The notes: generated by a model not told the origin, from the letters alone. Positions 15,217 through 23,866 are shown, counted from the stretch's first letter. The stretch is 34,352 bases of DNA from Pseudomonadota bacterium (GCA_018240895.1 JAFEEX010000015.1:1-34352); one strand, 5' to 3'. Translations and numbers: made by a program.

Positions 15217-15243
15217 AGAGCGGCGGAAGGGAACGAAAGTTAA
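15217..15243 (-). promoter_or_regulatory. Sigma-28 (FliA)-like promoter of fliC
   Basis: The minus strand reads TTAACTTT-N11-GCCGCTCT, close to the enterobacterial FliA consensus TAAAGTTT-N11-GCCGATAA and sharing TTAA-N15-GCCGYTCT with flgM and fliD. The last -10 base is 61 bases before the fliC ATG, giving a 5' leader of about 55 bases with a GGGAG ribosome-binding site. Confidence 0.65.
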
Positions 15244-15257
15244 GGCAGGCGCCGATC

Positions 15258-15280
15258 GTCACGGGCAAATCCACCGTGAC
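15258..15280. promoter_or_regulatory. Inverted repeat between fliC and the activator gene
   Basis: GTCACGG and CCGTGAC form a perfect 7-bp inverted repeat with a 9-base spacer. It lies 15 bases upstream of the fliC -35 element and about 130 bases before the activator ATG, in the only divergent spacer of this part of the cluster. It may be an operator; the binding protein is unknown. Confidence 0.4.
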
Positions 15281-15408
15281 TTGGTTGCAACGCCATCGAG
15301 AGGGAGGTGCGCAGTTAGGCATTTCCCCTTGCCCTTAAATTACCGCTCCTTTTGTCGTTTCCCGCGCAAACAGCCCTTCGAAACTTGGTTAATCGGGGGA
15401 ACATCCAC

Positions 15409-16662
15409 ATGACTGCTTTGGCCTTCAGCGATACCGTCGCACGGCAGTTCGCTCCGCTGGTCCACCGTGCTTCGGCAATTGTCGGGGCCGCGCACTGCGC
15501 CGCCGCGCCAATGGTGCGGATGGCGAGCGATCCCGTTCCGGTCGGCCCCGGCCCCTGCATCACGCTTGAGCGCGCGGCCCGCAGCAGCCTGCGCCGTGAC
15601 GGTGCGCGCGGCCGCCTTACCCTTGCCTGCGCGGATCCCGCCAGCGAAGCCGCGCTGGCGGCGCTCATCGCCGCGCTGGCGGCGCCGGGGACGCCGATCG
15701 CCGCCGATCCCGAAAGCCTTTCGGTTCTCGCCCTGGCAGAGCGCCTTGCCGCCAGCGACATCCCGGTTCTGATCAATGGCCCGACCGGCACCGGCAAGGA
15801 AGTGCTCAGCCGCTTCATCCACGCCCGCAGCCCGCGCGCCGCGGGTCCGTTCGTGGCGGTTAATTGCGCCGCCATGCCTGAGGCGATGCTGGAAGCCCTG
15901 CTGTTCGGCCACCGGAAAGGATCCTTCACCGGCGCGACCGAGGCGAGCGAAGGTTTCTTCCGCGCGGCTGACGGGGGAACCCTGCTGCTGGATGAAATCG
16001 CCGAAATGCCCCTCGCGCTTCAGGCCAAACTGCTGCGCGCATTGCAGGAAGGAGAAGTTGTGCCGATCGGATCGACCCAGCCGATCAAGGTCGATGTCCG
16101 GATCATTGCCTGCGCCAACCGCGATCTGCCGACCGAAGTGGCAGAGGGACGTTTTCGCGCTGACCTGTTCTACCGCCTGAACGTGTTCCCGCTTGCGCTG
16201 CGCCCCTTGCGCGAACGCGCCGAGGATATTGCCCCGCTGGCATTCGCGCTTGTCCTGCGCCACTGCGCGCCCGGCAAGAACCTGCCCTGGATATCCGATG
16301 CCGCGCTGGCCATGCTGCGCCTGCACGGCTGGCCCGGCAATGTCCGCGAGCTTGAAAACGTCATGCGCCGCGCCCTGCTGCTGGCCGATGGCGATGCAGA
16401 GATTACGCCGGCCCACATCGTATTCGATCAGCCCGCGCGGCTGATTTTCGCTGAAAGTACGGCGGCGGAGGCACCCGCGCGGCACAGGCTGTCCAACATC
16501 GTGCAGCTGTCCGAATCGCGGGCCATCATGCAAACCCTTGATCAATGCGGCGGCAGCCGGGTGGCGGCCGCACGGCAGCTTGGCATATCAGAGCGCACCC
16601 TGCGCTACCGCCTTGCCGCATTTCGTGAAGCCGGGCTTCCCGCCGCCGGAGCCGCGCGATGA
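15409..16662 (+). CDS. flbD: Sigma-54-dependent flagellar transcription activator (FlbD/FleQ-like)
   Basis: This is an enhancer-binding activator that opens sigma-54 promoters. From the ATG at 15409 (GGGGGA upstream) it has 417 residues. The AAA+ domain holds Walker A GPTGTGKE (124-131), the sigma-54 contact loop GSFTGA (171-176), Walker B GGTLLLDEIAEMP (189-201), and DLFYRLNVFPLALRPLRERA with the arginine residues of the family. The C-terminal Fis-type helix-turn-helix is at about 383-405. The first 100 residues do not show a receiver domain, so control is probably not by phosphorylation. It is the first gene of the fliE-fliS operon and overlaps fliE by 4 bp. The gene name is by analogy with Caulobacter and is not certain. 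Confidence 0.88.
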   Translation: MTALAFSDTVARQFAPLVHRASAIVGAAHCAAAPMVRMASDPVPVGPGPCITLERAARSSLRRDGARGRLTLACADPASEAALAALIAALAAPGTPIAADPESLSVLALAERLAASDIPVLINGPTGTGKEVLSRFIHARSPRAAGPFVAVNCAAMPEAMLEALLFGHRKGSFTGATEASEGFFRAADGGTLLLDEIAEMPLALQAKLLRALQEGEVVPIGSTQPIKVDVRIIACANRDLPTEVAEGRFRADLFYRLNVFPLALRPLRERAEDIAPLAFALVLRHCAPGKNLPWISDAALAMLRLHGWPGNVRELENVMRRALLLADGDAEITPAHIVFDQPARLIFAESTAAEAPARHRLSNIVQLSESRAIMQTLDQCGGSRVAAARQLGISERTLRYRLAAFREAGLPAAGAAR

Positions 16663-17030
16663 GCGGGATTGGCGGCATTGGCCCGGGCGGGGGTATCCAG
16701 CAGATACTGGCGCTGCGTCAGCAGATCCTGGACCGGTCGCAACTGCTCCAACAGCTTCACGCCCCGGCTTCGGGCGCGGGTATCTCCACCGCGCCCGAAG
16801 CCAACCCCGCCGGCGGCTTTACTGACGCGCTGAGCCACGCGATCAGCAGCGTCAATGCCAGCCAGGGCCGGGCCGAAGCGCTGAGCAGCGCTTACGAAAA
16901 GGGCGAGGTTACCGATATCGCCCAGGTCATGCTTGCCCGGCAGGAGGCCGGCATAGGGTTTGAGGCAACGCTCCAGGTCAGGAACCGGCTGCTGTCCGCG
17001 TACCAGGACATCATGCGGATGGGGGTGTGA
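16659..17030 (+). CDS. fliE: Flagellar MS ring-rod junction protein FliE
   Basis: FliE joins the MS ring to the rod. The 123-residue product is the usual size. The N-terminus is Gly/Gln-rich and variable. The C-terminal half has the family pattern GGFTDALSHAISSVNASQGR, then AEALSSAYEKGEVTDIAQVM and ARQEAGIGFEATLQVRNRLL, ending with AYQDIMRMGV. The ATG shares ATGA with the activator stop, so it is translationally coupled to it. Confidence 0.95.
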   Translation: MSGIGGIGPGGGIQQILALRQQILDRSQLLQQLHAPASGAGISTAPEANPAGGFTDALSHAISSVNASQGRAEALSSAYEKGEVTDIAQVMLARQEAGIGFEATLQVRNRLLSAYQDIMRMGV

Positions 17031-17034
17031 TTGA

Positions 17035-18636
17035 ATGGCTGACCTGATTCCAACCGCCGCCGCCCTGCCGCCGCCGCTTGGCGCCGGTTCCGCGCTGGAC
17101 CGGCTGCGCGCACTTGGCTCTCAGCCCGCGGTCCGGCGCGCGCTGCCCTGGTTTCTGGGTGCAGGCGCGATCGGTTCGGCGATCCTCGCCTATGCCCTGC
17201 TGGCACCCGCCCCGCAGCGCCTGCTCTATGCCCAGCTTAATGACAGTGAGCGCGCAGAGGTGGCGGCAAGCCTGGACAAGGCGGGCATCGCCTATTCCAT
17301 CGCGCCGGACACCGGGGCAATGAGCGTCAGTGAACCCGATCTTTACAAGGCGCGGATGCTGGTTGCATCGGACGGGGCGCTAGCCAGCCCGGATGCCACG
17401 GCCGCGCTCGACAGCTTGCCGCTGGGTGCCAGCCGGGCGCTGGAGGGCGAGCGCCTGCGCGCGGCGCGCGAACACGAACTGATGCTGACCATCCAGCAGA
17501 TCGACGGGGTCGAAGGGGTGCGTGTTCACCTGGCCGAGGCGGAAAAATCAGTCTTTGTGCGTGAGGATACGCCCGCAACCGCCTCGGTCATGCTGCGCAT
17601 GGCAAGGGGGCGTCAGCTGGCGCAAAGCCAGGTTGCGGCAATCGTCAATCTTGTCGCCGGATCGGTGCCGGGCCTCTCCGCCGATGCGGTGCGGGTGGTG
17701 GATCAAAGCGGACGGTTGCTGTCGCAAGGCGGCGGACCGGAGGCTGACCGGTTTGAACTGCAGCGCCGTTTTGAGGAAAAGCTGCGCGGTCAGCTTGATC
17801 AGTTGCTGACCCCGATGCTGGGCAGCGGCAAGTTCACCAGCGAAATCCAGGCCGAACTCGACATGGATCAGGTGACATCGGCCAAGGAAAGTTATGACAA
17901 GGACGGCGTGCTGCGCAGCGAAACGGCGGAGCAATCGCAAACCAGCGGAACGGCAGGCAGCGCGGGCGGCGTCCCCGGCGCGCTGTCCAACACGCCGCCG
18001 CCGGCAACCACGCTGCGCACCGGCGCTCCGCAATCCACCGCGCCAGCCGCCGCCCCGTCCCCGGCGACCAACGGCGAATCCAGCACCGCCCGGCAATACG
18101 AGCTGGGCCGTCAGGTTTCAGTCGCCAATGCCACCCCGGGACGGCTGAAGCGCCTGTCGGTTGCTGTGGCGATCAGCCAGGAAGCCATGAAGAAAGGCAA
18201 GGCCGCCGATCTCGACCAGATCAAGGCGCTGGTTGCCGCCGCGGTTGGTGCCGATCCGCAACGCGGCGATCAGGTAACGGTAATGACGCGGCCGTTCGAG
18301 CCAGTCGATGCCGCAGCATTGCCATTCTATGAAGCGCCGTGGTTTGCCATGGTGGTGCGCAGCGCCGTGGCGCTGATCGCGGTTTTGCTGATCTTGCTGA
18401 TCGGCGTGCGCCCCCTGATCCGCGCGCTGCGGCGCGACAAGACTGCCCCGGGCGACGCCGTTGCAACGGCGGACGGCGGCGCGTCCCCGATCTCGCCCCA
18501 CGGCGCGATCGATGCGGCGCTGCTTGGCCGCCAGGTCAGCCTGGCCCAGCGGATCGTGGAGGAAAAGCCCGATGACGCCCTGGTAGCCCTGCGGCATATG
18601 CTCGCCGCCGCCCCTGCGGCCGAGACCGCATCATGA
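17035..18636 (+). CDS. fliF: Flagellar MS-ring protein FliF
   Basis: FliF forms the MS ring in the inner membrane, the base on which the motor and export gate assemble. The 533-residue product is normal in length. It has a first membrane helix at about 39-57, periplasmic YscJ-like and MS-ring domains (LNDSERAEVAASLDKAGIAY, REHELMLTIQQIDGVEGVRV, HLAEAEKSVF), a Pro/Ala-rich linker, and a second helix at about 436-458 (MVVRSAVALIAVLLILLIGV). The C-terminal tail has AAALLGRQVSLAQRIVEEKP-type sequence and AALRHML-type ending expected for the FliG-binding segment. The ATG is 4 bases after fliE, and the stop overlaps fliG by 4 bp. Confidence 0.96.
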   Translation: MADLIPTAAALPPPLGAGSALDRLRALGSQPAVRRALPWFLGAGAIGSAILAYALLAPAPQRLLYAQLNDSERAEVAASLDKAGIAYSIAPDTGAMSVSEPDLYKARMLVASDGALASPDATAALDSLPLGASRALEGERLRAAREHELMLTIQQIDGVEGVRVHLAEAEKSVFVREDTPATASVMLRMARGRQLAQSQVAAIVNLVAGSVPGLSADAVRVVDQSGRLLSQGGGPEADRFELQRRFEEKLRGQLDQLLTPMLGSGKFTSEIQAELDMDQVTSAKESYDKDGVLRSETAEQSQTSGTAGSAGGVPGALSNTPPPATTLRTGAPQSTAPAAAPSPATNGESSTARQYELGRQVSVANATPGRLKRLSVAVAISQEAMKKGKAADLDQIKALVAAAVGADPQRGDQVTVMTRPFEPVDAAALPFYEAPWFAMVVRSAVALIAVLLILLIGVRPLIRALRRDKTAPGDAVATADGGASPISPHGAIDAALLGRQVSLAQRIVEEKPDDALVALRHMLAAAPAAETAS

Positions 18637-19646
18637 CCGCGCCGGCGCTGGTCGATGCCGAACGCGCAGCGGTGATGGTGATGCTGCTGGACGAGGACCA
18701 GGCCGCAGCGATCCTGCGCGAACTTGGACCTGATGAGCTGCGGCTGCTGGGCGAAAAGATGATCGCCCTGGGCGATATCGGCCCGGAACAGATTACCCAG
18801 GCGATCAGCGGCTTTGTTGACAATTCCCAGCGTCAGGGCATCCCGGCGCACGGCCGGACCGACCGGGTCCATTCGCTGATGCACCGCGCCGTGGGTGAGG
18901 TGAAGGCAGACAGCCTGATGCAGCGCATCCTGCCGCCGGAAGCAGAGGTAGGCCCCGCCCTGCAACTGGCGCGCTGGCTTACCCCGCAGGCCTTGATCCC
19001 GCTGGTTCGCGATGAACATCCCCAAGCGCTTGCGGTGCTGCTGGTTCAGCTTGATCCCGATGTGGCCGCCGCCGTGCTTCATGCCTTGCCCGCCGATCAG
19101 CAATCGCAGGTGGTTCACCGGGTCGCCACGCTGGGGCAAGTCGCGCCCGATGCGCTGACCATTCTGGAAAGCGCGCTGGAGCAGCGCATTACCCAAAGCC
19201 ACGGCAAGGCGGCTTTGACAATGGGCGGCCCGCGCGACGCGGCAGAGATTATCAACCGTGCCGGCAAGGCGGCGGAAAAGCGCATTCTTCCCGACATTAC
19301 CCGGCGCGACAAGGTGCTGGCCCGGCAGATCGAGGCAGAGATGTTCAAGTTCGAACACCTGTTCGCGCTGGATGCCCAGGCCATGGGCACCCTGCTGCGC
19401 GAGGTGGAGAGCGAGACCTTGATCGACGCGCTGAAGGGCACGGCCGAGGAACAGCGCGAAGCCTTCTTCCGCGCGATGTCGAGCCGCGCCGCCGACGGCG
19501 TGCGCGACGAAATCGAGGCACGCGGGCGCTTGAAACTGGCCGAAGCGATCGAGGCGCAAAAGCAGATGGTGGCAATTGCCCGCCGGCTGGCCGGCGAAGG
19601 CCTGATCCAGTTTGGCAATGGCGGCGGGGGGGACGATTATGTCTGA
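18633..19646 (+). CDS. fliG: Flagellar motor switch protein FliG
   Basis: FliG is the C-ring protein that receives torque from the stator. The 337-residue product has N, middle and C domains. The middle domain shows DEHPQALAVLLVQLDPD with the conserved EHPQ patch (128-131). The C domain shows LLREVESETLIDALKGTAEE and RAMSSRAADGVRDEIEARGR, with the charged torque-helix residues, and ends QKQMVAIARRLAGEGLIQF. The ATG overlaps the fliF stop by 4 bp. Near the end a G7 run (19626-19632) also serves as the Shine-Dalgarno-like sequence for fliH, whose start lies within this gene. Confidence 0.96.
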   Translation: MTAPALVDAERAAVMVMLLDEDQAAAILRELGPDELRLLGEKMIALGDIGPEQITQAISGFVDNSQRQGIPAHGRTDRVHSLMHRAVGEVKADSLMQRILPPEAEVGPALQLARWLTPQALIPLVRDEHPQALAVLLVQLDPDVAAAVLHALPADQQSQVVHRVATLGQVAPDALTILESALEQRITQSHGKAALTMGGPRDAAEIINRAGKAAEKRILPDITRRDKVLARQIEAEMFKFEHLFALDAQAMGTLLREVESETLIDALKGTAEEQREAFFRAMSSRAADGVRDEIEARGRLKLAEAIEAQKQMVAIARRLAGEGLIQFGNGGGGDDYV

Positions 19647-20205
19647 CCTGCCCTTCGTGGACCTGGCCCGCAGCAGCGGCTTTGTTGCTGACCCGCGGTT
19701 TGTGCTGTTCGTGCCGGACAGCGCTGCGGATGCTGCGGACCCGCTACAGACGGCCTGGGATGATGGCTTTGCCGCCGGTCAGGCGCAGGCCGAGGCCGCA
19801 GCGCACCAGCGCGCGGCGGACGAGGCGGCGGCGCAACAGCGCATCGAACTTTCGCTATCCCGGCTGAATGACCAGTGCGAAGAGGAACTGCGCCGCAAGC
19901 TGATCGAAACCGTGGAGGCACTGTGCGAGGCATCGCTCGCGCCCTTGGCAATCGATACCGATGCGCTTGCCGCACGGGCCGAACGCGCCGCCGCGATGCT
20001 GTCGCGCGCCGACGATGACCGGGTGCTGCGGCTCAACCCCGATGATCTTGCACTTGTCGCCGCGCGTTTGCCGCCCGGCTTGGAACTGCTTCCCGATCCG
20101 GCGCTTGAACGCGGGGCTTTGCGCCTTGAAGGCAGCCACGGCGGCATCGAGGACGGCCCCGGCCATTGGCGGAGCGCGATTGCCCAGGCGCTGGCCCAAT
20201 GCTGA
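19639..20205 (+). CDS. fliH: Flagellar export ATPase regulator FliH
   Basis: FliH binds the ATPase FliI and helps dock it at the export gate. From the ATG at 19639 it has 188 residues. The pattern fits FliH: an N-terminal segment, WDDGFAAGQAQAEAAAHQRA leading into a long Ala/Glu-rich helix (about 46-85), and a C-terminal domain with LRLNPDDLALVAARLPPGLE and LERGALRLEGSHGGIEDGP, the last resembling the C-terminal FliH/YscL/V-ATPase E-subunit motif. Sequence conservation is modest; position between fliG and fliI is decisive. It overlaps fliG by 8 bp and fliI by 7 bp. Confidence 0.88.
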   Translation: MSDLPFVDLARSSGFVADPRFVLFVPDSAADAADPLQTAWDDGFAAGQAQAEAAAHQRAADEAAAQQRIELSLSRLNDQCEEELRRKLIETVEALCEASLAPLAIDTDALAARAERAAAMLSRADDDRVLRLNPDDLALVAARLPPGLELLPDPALERGALRLEGSHGGIEDGPGHWRSAIAQALAQC

Positions 20206-21527
20206 AGTTGTTTGGCCCGTTGCTGGACTGCATTGCCCGGACATCGATCGACCTTTCGCCCGGGCGCTACGGCCTTGTCGCGGCCTGCGATGGTGGACTG
20301 CTGGAAGTCACAGGGCTGGCCGCGCCGATTGGTGCATTGTGCAGGGTGGCCCACGGATCAGCCGCACTGACTGCCGAAGTGATCGGCTTTCGCAATGGCC
20401 GCTCGCTGATGATGATGCTGGGCGATACAGTGATGCTGCGCCCCGGGGCGCGGGTCCGTATGGAAGGGCGACCCGGCCGACTGGCGGTTGGCGATGCCTT
20501 TCTGGGCCGCGCGGTGGACGGCGAAGGCAAACCGATCGACGGCGGGCCGCCTCTTCACGCCCGCGAATTCTGGCCGGCGGGGGGCATCCGCACCGCCGCG
20601 CTTGATCGCAGCCCGGTGCGCCAGCCGTTCGATACCGGGGTGCGCGCGCTCAATGCCCTGACCACTTTCGGGGTGGGCCAGCGCATCGGCATCATGGCCG
20701 GATCCGGGGTCGGCAAATCGGTGCTGCTCGACATGATAGCAACCGGGGCTGAGGCCGAAATCGTGGTGGTGGGCCTGATCGGCGAGCGCGCGCGCGAGGT
20801 GTCGGATTTCGTCGAGCGCCACATGACCGGGGCAAAGCGCGCCCGCACCGCGGTTGTGGCGGTGCCGGCTGACCATGCCCCCAACCTGCGGCTGCGCGGC
20901 GCCTTGCTCGCCACCAGCCTGGCCGAATATTTCCGCAGCCAGGGCCGGCAGGTTCTGCTGATCATGGACAGCCTGACCCGCGTGGCCCATGCCGCGCGCG
21001 AGATTGCGTTGCTGCTGGGTGAACCCGGCGCGGCGCGCGGTTATCCTCCGTCAGCGCTTGCCACCATCACCAAGCTGGTGGAACGCGCCGGCAATTCGGC
21101 GGCCAGCCAGGGCGCGATCACCGGGATCTACACCGTGCTGGCTGATGGCGACAATCAGGACGACCCCGTGGTCGACACCGCGCGGTCAATCCTTGACGGC
21201 CATGTCGTGCTCAGCCGCGATCTGGCCCAGCGCGGCCAATATCCCGCGATAGACGTCGCGGCCTCGCTAAGCCGGGTGATGAGCGATATCGTCACGCCGG
21301 AGCACAACCGGCTGGCGCGGGAATTTCGCGCCTTGTCCGCCGGTTATGAGGCAAACCGCGATTTGGTTCTGATGGGTGCCTACCGCCACGGCGCGGACCC
21401 CGGGGTTGATCGGGCCATTGCCATGCACGATGCGCTTTCGGCCTTTGTTGCGCAGCCCGCCGGCAGCATGGTTTCGCTTGCCGCTTCGGTCCAGGCCCTG
21501 ACCGCGCTGCTGACGGATGAAGGCTGA
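20199..21527 (+). CDS. fliI: Flagellum-specific ATPase FliI
   Basis: FliI is the cytoplasmic ATPase of the export apparatus, related to the F1 beta subunit. From the ATG at 20199, near the end of fliH, it has 442 residues, the usual size. Walker A is AGSGVGKS (167-174), preceded by TFGVGQRIGIM. Further signatures are VVVGLIGERAREVSDFVERH, the Walker B region VLLIMDSLTRVAHAAREIAL, then LLGEPGAARGYPPSAL, and GAITGIYTVLADGDNQDDPV, then DTARSILDGHVVLSRDLAQR. The C-terminal SAGYEANRDLVLMGAYRHGA is also typical. The fliJ start lies inside its 3' end. Confidence 0.97.
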   Translation: MLKLFGPLLDCIARTSIDLSPGRYGLVAACDGGLLEVTGLAAPIGALCRVAHGSAALTAEVIGFRNGRSLMMMLGDTVMLRPGARVRMEGRPGRLAVGDAFLGRAVDGEGKPIDGGPPLHAREFWPAGGIRTAALDRSPVRQPFDTGVRALNALTTFGVGQRIGIMAGSGVGKSVLLDMIATGAEAEIVVVGLIGERAREVSDFVERHMTGAKRARTAVVAVPADHAPNLRLRGALLATSLAEYFRSQGRQVLLIMDSLTRVAHAAREIALLLGEPGAARGYPPSALATITKLVERAGNSAASQGAITGIYTVLADGDNQDDPVVDTARSILDGHVVLSRDLAQRGQYPAIDVAASLSRVMSDIVTPEHNRLAREFRALSAGYEANRDLVLMGAYRHGADPGVDRAIAMHDALSAFVAQPAGSMVSLAASVQALTALLTDEG

Positions 21528-21942
21528 ACGCGCGCGCTTTCGCCGGCTGCAACGGCTGGGAAAAGTCCGCGCGATTGCCCGGCAAGAGGCGGCGCGTGAA
21601 GCGGCGCGGGCCGAAGGAACCCTGGCCCAGCTTGAGGCCCTGGCCGAGCGCACCCACCGCCTGACCGAAGACTATCGCGGACGATGCGGCGAAACCGATG
21701 GACTGGCGCTGCGCCAATTGCAGCATTTCGCCAGCGGGCTTGGCACCGTTGCCGCCGCCACCACCGCCGATGTCACTCAGGCCCGCGCGGTGGCCGATCG
21801 GCTGCAGCACGGACTGGCCCTTGCTGAACGGCGCAGCGCCGCAGTCGAAGATCGCGTCAGGGCGCACGCACAGGCGCTGAACGGTCAGCAAGAACCGCAA
21901 TCGCACGGCGCGCGCCAGCCACTTGGCACGGCTCTTGAATAG
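21517..21942 (+). CDS. fliJ: Flagellar export protein FliJ
   Basis: FliJ is a small coiled-coil protein that acts with FliI and FlhA as a general export chaperone. The product has 141 residues and is almost wholly helical and rich in Arg, Ala, Gln and Glu, with heptad-like stretches at about 5-50 (RARFRRLQRLGKVRAIARQE) and 85-120 (ARAVADRLQHGLALAERRSA). It overlaps fliI by 11 bp. The call rests on size, coiled-coil composition and its place between fliI and fliK, since FliJ sequences are weakly conserved. Confidence 0.82.
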   Translation: MKAERARFRRLQRLGKVRAIARQEAAREAARAEGTLAQLEALAERTHRLTEDYRGRCGETDGLALRQLQHFASGLGTVAAATTADVTQARAVADRLQHGLALAERRSAAVEDRVRAHAQALNGQQEPQSHGARQPLGTALE

Positions 21943-21976
21943 TATCCCGTGCCATCCCGGCATCAGGATACCAGCA

Positions 21977-23242
21977 ATGAATTCCTTCTCCGTCCTCCCG
22001 ATCAAGACGCTGCCTTCCGCCGGAGTGGACAGCGCCGTGCCGGCATCGGCAGATGCCGCGACCGGGGCGGATTTCGCGGAAATCCTTGCCGTGGCCCCTC
22101 CGGGCGGCCGGACCACGGCGGCAGTGCCTCCTGCAACGATACCTATCTTGCCAGCCGAGCCGCAAACTGCGGGGATCACGGCAGATGCGGCAAATGCCGG
22201 CAAGGATTTGCCGCCCGCCTTGCCGTCAGCCCCTGATCCGGCAGGGACCGCAGCTTCGCCCACCATTTCAAGGCAGCGGTACCCTGTTGCCGCAAAGATC
22301 GCCTCAATTGATCCTGCGCCGACATCGAAGGACCAGTACGCCTTGCAGAATGTCGCGGAGCCGCAAGCCACCGACGACTTGCCTGCGCCGACCGCCGATC
22401 CGGTTCCGGTCAGCCTGAGCGTCACCCTTACGGCACCGCCAAGCGATCCACTGCCTTCCCCCAGCTTCAGCGCCGCGAAGGACAATGCCGTGGGTTCCGC
22501 CCCGCGTCTGGAGCCTGTGCCGCTCTTCATCCAACCGCAGTTACCTTCAGTCCGTGGGCTGCCCATCAGTGACCAAACGGCTGCCCCGCAAGCGGCTCTG
22601 CAACCGCAGGCTGCACCGCCCGCCGCCGCACCTTCAATCGCGCTAACCTTGAAGGTCGAACCCGCCCCGCAAAGCGCGCCGGTCGTCGCAACGGCAGTGG
22701 TCCTGAACGTCAGCCGGGCCGCCATGCCAGCAGCCGACCAGGAAGATGCCGCCATCGCCATTCCCATAACCCCGTCGACAGGGCCGTCCCACGCAGCCGC
22801 GCAACCCCCGGCAAGCGCGGTGACAACGCCGGCCCCGGCAATCAGCAGTCCACACGATTTCGCCGCACTGATCGACCGTATCGCCGCCGCGCGTGAGGCT
22901 GCCCTGCCCCAGATCGTGACCATGGCCATGTCTCACGCCGATTTCGGCCCGGTGCGGATGCAGTTCCGCCATGAGGACGGCGGGTTGAATGTCACCCTTG
23001 CCAACGCCGATCCCGACTTTGCCCGCGTGGTGGCTGCTGCCCCGCCGCCGGCACCGTCCGCCCCGGCCAGCGATGGCGGGAACCTTTCGGGCCAGCGCCG
23101 CGAAGCCGAAACGGCGGGATTTTCGCAGGGCCGCAGCCAATCACCCCCGGATCGGCGCGACGAGCGGCCTGGGCGAAGCAGCACCGCCGACCCGCACCGC
23201 AGCCCGGCCAAGCCCGCTGAAAAGAGCGGAATCTTCGCCTGA
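21977..23242 (+). CDS. fliK: Flagellar hook-length control protein FliK
   Basis: FliK measures the hook and triggers the export switch through FlhB. From the ATG at 21977 it has 421 residues. Residues 1-300 are very rich in Pro, Ala, Thr and Ser and look disordered, as expected for the ruler part. The C-terminal Flg_hook-type domain appears as AALIDRIAAAREAALPQIVT, then MAMSHADFGPVRMQFRHEDG, then GLNVTLANADPDFARVV. A basic, Pro-rich tail follows. A TTG 18 codons upstream in frame is possible but adds sequence without support. An imperfect sigma-54-like site (21924-21939) lies just before this ATG. Confidence 0.85.
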   Translation: MNSFSVLPIKTLPSAGVDSAVPASADAATGADFAEILAVAPPGGRTTAAVPPATIPILPAEPQTAGITADAANAGKDLPPALPSAPDPAGTAASPTISRQRYPVAAKIASIDPAPTSKDQYALQNVAEPQATDDLPAPTADPVPVSLSVTLTAPPSDPLPSPSFSAAKDNAVGSAPRLEPVPLFIQPQLPSVRGLPISDQTAAPQAALQPQAAPPAAAPSIALTLKVEPAPQSAPVVATAVVLNVSRAAMPAADQEDAAIAIPITPSTGPSHAAAQPPASAVTTPAPAISSPHDFAALIDRIAAAREAALPQIVTMAMSHADFGPVRMQFRHEDGGLNVTLANADPDFARVVAAAPPPAPSAPASDGGNLSGQRREAETAGFSQGRSQSPPDRRDERPGRSSTADPHRSPAKPAEKSGIFA

Positions 23243-23272
23243 TAATCCAAACACCGAGCCAAGGACTTTTCA

Positions 23273-23866
23273 ATGAGCGACAAAGATGGAAACGACCCCA
23301 AGCCGAAAAAGGGCAAGGGTCTGGCAGTCAAGGCAGGCATCGGCCTGGTGCTGGTTGCGGCAGGCGGCGGGGGGACATTCGCCCTGGTGCGCAGCGGCCA
23401 TATCGGCGATGCCAAGGCCGCCAAGCGGGACGATACCCCGCAACTGATCCGCAAAGGAGAGGCGGATCCTTATGCCCCCAAAGGCGAAGGTAAGGAAGGC
23501 GAAGGGGCAGCAGCCGCATCCGATGTGGAAGGGGAAGGCGGCAGCGAATATCGCACCAGCTATTACAATTTTTCCGAGGATTTCACCTCAAACCTGAAGA
23601 ACTCGCCGGCGCTGGTGCAAATGAGCCTGGCCTGCTCCACGCACCGTGACGGGCGCGTGCTGATGTGGCTGAAGAAGCACGAACTGGCGATCCGCAGCGA
23701 AATTCTGGTCACGCTTGCCGATACGCCGGAGGAAGACGCCTTCACCCCCGAGGGCAAGCTGCGCCTGCAAAAACGGCTGACCGCCACGATCAACCGCGTC
23801 CTGACCCAAACCGAAGGCTTCGGCGGCGTCGATCAGGTCTATTTCAAGACGTTCCTTGTCCAGTGA
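23273..23866 (+). CDS. fliL: Flagellar basal body-associated protein FliL
   Basis: FliL is a single-pass inner-membrane protein that surrounds the stator and stabilises it. The 197-residue product has a basic N-terminus (DPKPKKGKG), one membrane helix at about 18-40 (AVKAGIGLVLVAAGGGGTFA), an acidic Gly/Glu-rich linker, and a C-terminal periplasmic domain with SYYNFSEDFTSNLKNSPALV, KKHELAIRSEILVTLADTPE and LTATINRVLTQTEGFGGVDQ, ending VYFKTFLVQ. That ending is typical of FliL. The start is ATG after AAGGAC. It overlaps fliM by 4 bp. Confidence 0.94.
   Translation: MSDKDGNDPKPKKGKGLAVKAGIGLVLVAAGGGGTFALVRSGHIGDAKAAKRDDTPQLIRKGEADPYAPKGEGKEGEGAAAASDVEGEGGSEYRTSYYNFSEDFTSNLKNSPALVQMSLACSTHRDGRVLMWLKKHELAIRSEILVTLADTPEEDAFTPEGKLRLQKRLTATINRVLTQTEGFGGVDQVYFKTFLVQ

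Noticed and set aside
15317-15332. AGGCATTTCCCCTTGC before the activator gene, resembling a sigma-54 promoter
   Set aside because: The distance between GG and GC is 11 bases and not the required 10, and the -24 element is incomplete.
15340-16545. Minus-strand open frame of 401 codons
   Set aside because: It is antisense to the sigma-54 activator gene, whose AAA+ motifs are unmistakable.
21292-22929. Minus-strand open frame of 545 codons
   Set aside because: It is antisense to fliI, fliJ and fliK, which are clear genes. The predicted product is low-complexity Ala/Gly/Arg sequence, as expected for a shadow frame in GC-rich DNA.
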